DNA from: Bimuria novae-zelandiae CBS 107.79
Lineage: Eukaryota; Ascomycota; Dothideomycetes; Pleosporales; Didymosphaeriaceae
Reading direction: 5' to 3'
Assembly (NCBI GenBank): GCA_010015655.1
Contig: ML976658.1
Span: 1,423,229-1,483,390 of the forward strand
Length of the DNA stretch: 60,162 nt
Shown here: one piece after another, positions 54,663 through 60,162 of the stretch
Layout of the letters: each line of letters starts with the position of its first letter
How positions within the stretch are numbered: the first letter of the stretch is position 1
Position numbers and translations under genes: made by a program
The notes under the pieces: generated by a model
What the model was told of the DNA's origin: nothing
Databases searched by the model: none
The model's input: the letters and a program-made list of their open reading frames with translations, nothing else

Positions 54663-56999
54663 ATGCCAGTCTACGCAACCGTCAAGGTAGGCGAGTCAGA
54701 CAGGCTGGCCTACATGAGCGAGGCTGAGGACCCCGCTAGCCAGAGTGAAGAAGACGCGGGCCAGGAGGTATCAGCATCGACGGATTTACCAGTTAATGCC
54801 GCAGCGGAGGCTACCGCCGTGGGCGCTACCGCTGTGGAGGCTACAGCTAGCTCTACAGTACTAGAAAATGATGGGATATTGATGCCCTTCGACTTGCCTG
54901 AGCGGAAATGCCAGGCTCAACATGGCACACCCCCGTTCGGTACGCTGTGCTGTGCCTGCAAGACTGTGGATTTCGATGCTCTTCTCGCGCCCGCTGAAGC
55001 AGATGTAGAGGGCGAACTGCGCAGAGGCATTCAACTCGGCACGCTTTCACAAATCCGCGACTGTAGTGGCCATTGTCCGTTTTGCAAGTTCATTGTGGAT
55101 CAAATTCCAGAGGTCATGGGCCCGGAGGCTATTCACATAAAGGCTCCTAACTACAAGGAGCACTACGATGACAAGGACATCTACAAGCCGGATGATCACT
55201 GGAAGTACTCGACCCGCATTCCAGAGCCAGATGAGGTGGTTATCAGCTTGAGACCCTTCCGCGGGGACTTGCAGCGGTTGCAGGACCTACCGAAGATGAA
55301 GTGGGACCAATATCTCGAACAGCCTTGCGCTTCTTGGCTCCAAATTCTCGTTCACAGTGGCGGGGAAGGATTCAGGACTCCGGAACAAGGGATGGCCATT
55401 ACGTGTGACACACAGCTCGTGCCGTATATGGAGGGCTTTATGAGGCAGCCACTGTCTGGGCGAGTAATTCCTCGGCAAATACGGCATTCCGAACTAAGAT
55501 GTCATCTTGATAACTGCTTGGACAACCACGAACAGTGCTTCTTGCGTGAGTTCAAAACCGGTACGGTTGAGGAACATTTCTGGTTGATAGACACTATCAA
55601 GAGGATGGTTGTACCTAAGGGGCAGAATACGGAATATGCAGCACTTAGCTACGTTTGGGGAGGAAGTCGAGCTGATTACACACATTTCAAAAAGCTTGCT
55701 TTGAGGAACGCTGGAATATGGTCCACAATCAATAGGCTTGTCGCTGGAAATGGTACACCTGGAGCGAAACTCCCTGAAAACCTACCTGCCACAATCTCAG
55801 ATGCCATTGATTTTTGCCGTGGGATCGGCATTCGATTTCTTTGGATTGATTCCATCTGCATCGACCAGGAGAGTCAAGAGATGAAAGACTATCTCATCCC
55901 AAAAATGGATAGCATTTACCTGAGAGCCATCGTTACGATCATTGCGGCGGCGGGAGACGACGCGCATGCTGGACTACCCGGAGTTCGTCCAGGAACACGA
56001 AGCGACAACCGCGACATTATAAGTATCCAAGGACGGAAATTCATAACAGCTTATGCGCGTGCAAAGGAGATAATCGCGAAGACAACTTGGTGGAAAAGAG
56101 CTTGGACATTTCAAGAAGGTTGGCTCTCTCCTCGATGCTTTATATTCACTCCCCACGAAGTTTTTTTCTGCTGCACGCGATCCACGAATCGAGAGTCGTT
56201 GCATTCCTGCAGCCCAAAAGTTCAGAACGGACTCGCGAGCCAACTTTGGATGACCCATGACGTCGGCTTTCCAACCGGCATAGCTCAGATCAGGCAAGAA
56301 AGCCGCATCTCAAGCCTTTTCAACAACATTATGAGGCTGTACCACCAACGTCAACTCACTTTCGAAGATGATAGGATCAAAGCCATTCAAGGCTGTCTCA
56401 ACATCACCACACAGCATTGTGGCATTCCCTGCTGGCACGGTATGCCGATGCAGCACGATGCTTTTGGTGGCGCACTAATGTGGAGGCACATGAAGTCATC
56501 AAAACGCAGAAACTTCCAATTCCCTAGCTACTCCTGGGCGAGCTGGGATAGCGAGCCTGCATATTTTCGCGAAATCAACGTCTTCATCCATGACTTTGCG
56601 AAAATTCAGGAGATTGAATCCCATCCCGGTCTCCCTAGCCTTTCATCAGGTTGTCCACCACTGTCAATCACGGGGCCAGTTGCTGAACTGTACATTAAAC
56701 CCTTGTCTGGAGATGAATGGTGTTTAGACGAGCAGATGCATGCAAGCGTGGCACCAGGTGAATTTGGCAAATGTTATCCCGGTGAACTTTCAGGAGAAGA
56801 GTTCCAACGCATCAGCAACGGCCCAAGCGAGTTCTTAGGCATAGCTAAAGGCATTCATTGGCTTAGCAGACAATATTTGATCATGGCGTTGATGATTGAG
56901 AGGAAGGAAGGGTATGTGGTTAGGAGGACAATTATCTGTCTTCCCGAGGGCGGGTGGATGGGATCGAAGCAAAGGTGGGAGACATTGATATTGCTCTAG
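54663..56999 (+). CDS. HET-domain (heterokaryon incompatibility) protein, single exon
   Basis: The 778-residue frame starts at ATG 54663 (MPVYATVKVGESDRL); the upstream in-frame codon at 54627 is TTG. An acidic and Ala/Thr-rich N-terminus (about 20-70, with EATAVGATAVEATA) leads to a Cys-rich stretch (LCCACKTVDFDAL, CSGHCPFCKFI). The HET domain shows EYAALSYVWGG (about 324), LPATISDAIDFCRGIGIRFL and WIDSICIDQ (about 373-402), and WWKRAWTFQEGWLSPRCFIF (about 478). Such proteins trigger cell death or growth arrest on fusion with unlike strains, although most family members are uncharacterised. No partner (NLR-like or SNARE-like) gene lies next to it. No introns or breaks are seen. Confidence 0.92.
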   Translation: MPVYATVKVGESDRLAYMSEAEDPASQSEEDAGQEVSASTDLPVNAAAEATAVGATAVEATASSTVLENDGILMPFDLPERKCQAQHGTPPFGTLCCACKTVDFDALLAPAEADVEGELRRGIQLGTLSQIRDCSGHCPFCKFIVDQIPEVMGPEAIHIKAPNYKEHYDDKDIYKPDDHWKYSTRIPEPDEVVISLRPFRGDLQRLQDLPKMKWDQYLEQPCASWLQILVHSGGEGFRTPEQGMAITCDTQLVPYMEGFMRQPLSGRVIPRQIRHSELRCHLDNCLDNHEQCFLREFKTGTVEEHFWLIDTIKRMVVPKGQNTEYAALSYVWGGSRADYTHFKKLALRNAGIWSTINRLVAGNGTPGAKLPENLPATISDAIDFCRGIGIRFLWIDSICIDQESQEMKDYLIPKMDSIYLRAIVTIIAAAGDDAHAGLPGVRPGTRSDNRDIISIQGRKFITAYARAKEIIAKTTWWKRAWTFQEGWLSPRCFIFTPHEVFFCCTRSTNRESLHSCSPKVQNGLASQLWMTHDVGFPTGIAQIRQESRISSLFNNIMRLYHQRQLTFEDDRIKAIQGCLNITTQHCGIPCWHGMPMQHDAFGGALMWRHMKSSKRRNFQFPSYSWASWDSEPAYFREINVFIHDFAKIQEIESHPGLPSLSSGCPPLSITGPVAELYIKPLSGDEWCLDEQMHASVAPGEFGKCYPGELSGEEFQRISNGPSEFLGIAKGIHWLSRQYLIMALMIERKEGYVVRRTIICLPEGGWMGSKQRWETLILL

Positions 57000-57753
57000 A
57001 AATGATAATAGATGATTGGGCCAAAATTGAAGCCCGGATTATTCTCAATACTCCTTGCTCCGATGAGCAAAAGTCACTCCGTTTGGCCTCGAGTGTTTCG
57101 TCGTCCCAGTGCGTTTTGCAACACGCATAAAAGAATGCCTAGAAGAGAGACATAGTAGTAATTCAGATTCCGTAACTAGTTATATTACCCTATATGAAGT
57201 GAGTAAGACGTGTCTTGGAATTAACTAATAATGTTAGCGGTAATTTATTCCAGGGCCCCGTGTGCTGCCGCCGCCGGAACGCGCCGGCGGCAAGCGGAAG
57301 AACAAGACTCGCTCTACGCGCATTGAAAGAGAAGAATATTGCCCTCAGAGAGTAATGCATTTGATACAAAAGTGGAAAGAGTCCTGTCATACGAAAACTA
57401 GCCGCAGTTATGCAGCTACCCTACGAGACGCTAGCACGTAGGAAATCCCCTTGCCATGAGGACTGCGCGGCGAGAACAAACTAAACAGCAAGACCGGAAA
57501 CCGATTCTGCTCGCGACTGTAATGCCAAAGGACGGGGATGTATTCGGGCGTCAACCCACGTTAACAGGATATCAAAGACTCAAGAGGAAAAGATGAACCA
57601 GCGTAGGAATCTCGATCAAGGTGATCACACGTCACATGTGCAGGCTGAACGCTCATTAAAGGACGTGCTTAAGTTGGACTAAGTGAATCCGAGCCATCCC
57701 GGGTCCTTAATAAATTATCGAAATATGCAGGGTATGTGGCTGCCCACCTTTAG
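57000..57753. other. Intergenic region between convergent genes
   Basis: About 750 bp separating the ends of the HET gene (plus) and the nuclease-like gene (minus). No gene is supported. Confidence 0.5.
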
Positions 57754-59405
57754 TCAAGGGTTATTTTGGATACCGATCATCCGTCGCAAGACCATAACTT
57801 CCCCCTCAAATAGTAAACGCGAAGCGGCAGCACTTCCCATGCATATGGCCTCGTCTCCAAGGGTCGCAGCACTTGCATTCCCCCTCGCCATTTCCGCTCC
57901 ACCAGCCAACCTTTCGAGCACCGGTCCCAAGAAGCCGCCCCAGTATCCAACCTTCGCTTCAAGCCCCCCTTCCTCAAGCCCCTCCAGTCCATACTCAACG
58001 ACATTCCTCAACACTCTTAGAATCTTGAACACCCCTGACACGCTGTTGGTTGAGCAGGAGCCGTGTTCAAGTACGTGGACTGCACCATCAGAATGAAGGT
58101 ACGTAAGGTAGAAATACCACTCATGGCCCACCACTACAAAGGCGGGCTCGATCAATGCCGATGCGGTGTCCGAGAGTCCAGCCATGCGAGCAAGCTCTGC
58201 CTTCTTCCGTAGGCTTGCGCCCATGAATATGCTGATCTGATACTCTGCCTCTGACTTGTCGCCATCCGCCGGCTTAACCTCAATGCCGCTAAAAAGGACA
58301 GTAGTCTTTGTAAAAGCGTCTGACATGTGACTAACGGCGGAGTTTCGAGGCAGTAAACGTGCGTAGAGAGCAGCGAGGTCATCATCTTCGTGTGAGTACG
58401 AATAAGTGAGGTCGGCCTTGCGGTCAAGGCGCCTTCCGGATTTAGAGTCGGTGGAGAGATATCTAGGATCAATAACCTGGGTTTGTCTAAGTATGTTAGT
58501 CGTATGTGCATCCAAAAGGAGACGGAACCGGGTCATACACGCTTTGTAACAGCATCTTGCCATTGCCAGAGAGCTCCAGTGCTAGCTCCATTAGCGGCTG
58601 GATCACGACTTGACACCAGGCGTTCTCATCACGGCCCCTTGTCTTGCACGTCCTCGCGCGCTTGAATATCTGCTTGACCTTACCCAGTGTGTATCGTAGC
58701 TCCTCGCGGAGAGATGGACTGCACTCGGAAAGGTTGCAAGGAGAGTCAGTGAAGGCATATCGATCGAAAGTCTGAACGCCGAGTGCGTTGTCGGACTTGA
58801 TCTCTTCCTGCAGATCAGGTGTCAGTTATCAGTCATCAGTCATTACACGCATTTAACGCGTGCGCACGTACTTTGAGGCATCGCGGCACCCAGCCATCGA
58901 CTTGCCCCGGCCCAAGTCGCTCCATGGCGTCCATCACCCTGTCCATGATAGCCTTGTTGGCCGGGAGCTGCGCGCCGTCGTATGGCTCTGTTAGTATTGG
59001 AGGCGATGCGTCCTTCAGCGTCGCAATTGTCTCACGCAATGGGCTAATGCCGCGTCGAGGCGATGACGTGCCCGTACTAGCCCGGCTGCCCCGGCGACTG
59101 CCGATTTGACTAGCTAGCGGGCCGAAGGTATTATGTCGGCCCAAATCGAGCGGATGGTTCGAATCAGCGACAGATGCGCTTTGCCCGGGCATAACATCAT
59201 CATCGACTCGTCGGCGCTTCTCAGGGCTGGGGTCGCGGCGTGCGGTGGCCATGGGCGCGGAGTTGGCGCGCTTGCGCTTCAGCGGGCGGATGTGTTCGAG
59301 ATGCGTGTGGGCGGGGGGGGATGGAGGAAGTCCCGCAATCCAAGAGGTGATATACGATGATTTTGCGGGGAGGAGGAACGGGTATAGAGGCGGGGACGTA
59401 GCCAT
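57754..59405 (-). CDS. PD-(D/E)XK nuclease-like domain protein
   Basis: Minus-strand exons 59405-58872, 58807-58539 and 58486-57754 join in frame to 511 residues. The N-terminus is disordered and basic (LKRKRANSAPMATARRDPSP, EKRRRVDDD), with a likely nuclear-localisation signal. The C-terminal half carries RRLDRKADLTYSY (Asp about 293), then FTKTTVLFSGIEVKP (Glu-x-Lys about 337-339) and EAEYQISIFMGASLRKK, the pattern of a fungal PD-(D/E)XK nuclease-like family often annotated in repeats-rich genomes. The Asp...Glu-x-Lys triad is present, so catalysis is possible but unproven. Introns are 64 and 52 bp with consensus sites. Confidence 0.85.
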
Positions 59406-60162
59406 GGAGGAAGAGGCGCGAGGTGAAGTCGTCGCGGGATGTTGTTGTTTTCATTCGGTGTTGCACAATCCGATTAGTCAACGTCCGGCGCGCCCATCCC
59501 ATGTGCACACGGGTCTTTCGGTGTAGCCTGCTCGTGGAAATGAGTTGAAATTGAAGGTGGGAATACGACGAAAGTGGGCGTTCAATCGCTTCAAATTAGA
59601 TTATAGGCGGCCGTGGAGGTCTCGAGCGTTCAAAAAGGCTGGCCTGGAAAACCTCGGCAATACTTTCTGCCAAACGTCGTTCCATCATGAAAACCACTCG
59701 CGTATTGTTGCTTAACGTCTGTCCAGATGTGCCGGGACGCACGCTGTAACGGGACACTTTTTCTTTCGGGCACTCGGATTGCCCCAGCGCAACTCGTATA
59801 TAGACAAACGCAATGCGCATCTACCGTAGAGTTTTGCAATTAATAGATAGCCTAGCTGCTAGCTGCAGGTGGCGACGTAACCGTAGGAGGTATCGCGCTG
59901 AGACGCTTGCAACGTCAAACATCGTCAAAATAGATCAGTGGCCTGCATCTCCACAACAACACCATAGATTTTGATACTTTTCGGATTTTCTTAATTCTAC
60001 GGTCTAAATCTATAGGACTTTTGAATTTCATAAAAATCAGATATGTGGTGGTGGAGATACATAAGGTTGCGGCGATGTAGGGATGTTGCCGCATGTCGCC
60101 TCATCGTCTGTAGACCCAGCAGCGTCAACGTCGCTCCCAGCGCCAGTGTCCTCATATATAGT
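59406..60162. other. Intergenic region at the right end of the window
   Basis: No gene is supported. At 59945-59965 and 60042-60060 there are imperfect inverted copies of GCATCTCCACAACAACACCAT, about 115 bp apart end to end, around an AT-rich core; this could be a small MITE or a hairpin. Confidence 0.4.

Noticed and set aside
59945..60060. Inverted repeat at the window end as a definite MITE
   Set aside because: The copies are imperfect and no target duplication is evident, so it is only mentioned in the intergenic entry.
1..60162. tRNA or rRNA genes
   Set aside because: No convincing A/B-box pairs with cloverleaf arms or rRNA-conserved blocks were found by eye; a covariance-model scan would be decisive.

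Overview
The window reads as a filamentous ascomycete (Pezizomycotina) chromosome segment, probably from a plant-associated or saprobic lineage. The genes have short GT-AG introns (43-166 bp) with CTAAC/CTGAC-like branch sites. Their products are typical of this group: a HET-domain protein, a SAT4/rhodopsin-like seven-helix protein, a DOMON-cytochrome b561 protein and a BBE-type FAD oxidase. The repeats carry the mark of repeat-induced point mutation (RIP): CAG codons have become TAG, and differences between copies are C/T and G/A transitions. I cannot name the species.

Layout. 1-18.95 kb is a nested graveyard of RIP-mutated transposons: a Tad-like LINE, pogo/Fot fragments, a complete-ended piggyBac-like element, a Tc1-like DDE element holding a 284-bp MITE, and a Ty1/Copia element with 251-bp LTRs inserted into an unidentified minus-strand gene. 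A degenerate 21-bp minisatellite follows at 19.18 kb. 20.3-31.1 kb is gene-bearing: a small secreted protein, a 1,317-bp Tc1-type element (copy A), DOMON-cyt b561, an EB1/Bim1/Mal3 microtubule plus-end protein, a hydrophobin-like cysteine-rich protein and a SAT4-type membrane protein. 31.76-35.5 kb holds a complete-ended Fot/pogo element and the second 1,317-bp Tc1 copy (copy B, inverted). A broken FAD-linked oxidase follows at 36.2-37.8 kb. 38.5-43.0 kb is a puzzling gene-free stretch with ordinary base composition and recurrent short T-runs. 43.0-46.9 kb is another AT-rich transposon island (pogo remnant plus Tc1/mariner). 47.4-51.3 kb carries an acyl-CoA synthetase and ribosomal protein uL13. 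A small AT-rich island (52.2-53.2 kb) truncates the 5' end of a membrane-protein gene. The window ends with a HET-domain gene and a PD-(D/E)XK-like nuclease-domain gene.

The genes do not form one pathway. Housekeeping genes (uL13, EB1, acyl-CoA ligase) alternate with accessory, secreted or self-recognition genes next to RIP islands, as in a 'two-speed' fungal genome. Exon coordinates are my reading of splice sites and reading-frame continuity, not RNA evidence. Family names rest on recognised motifs, not database searches.
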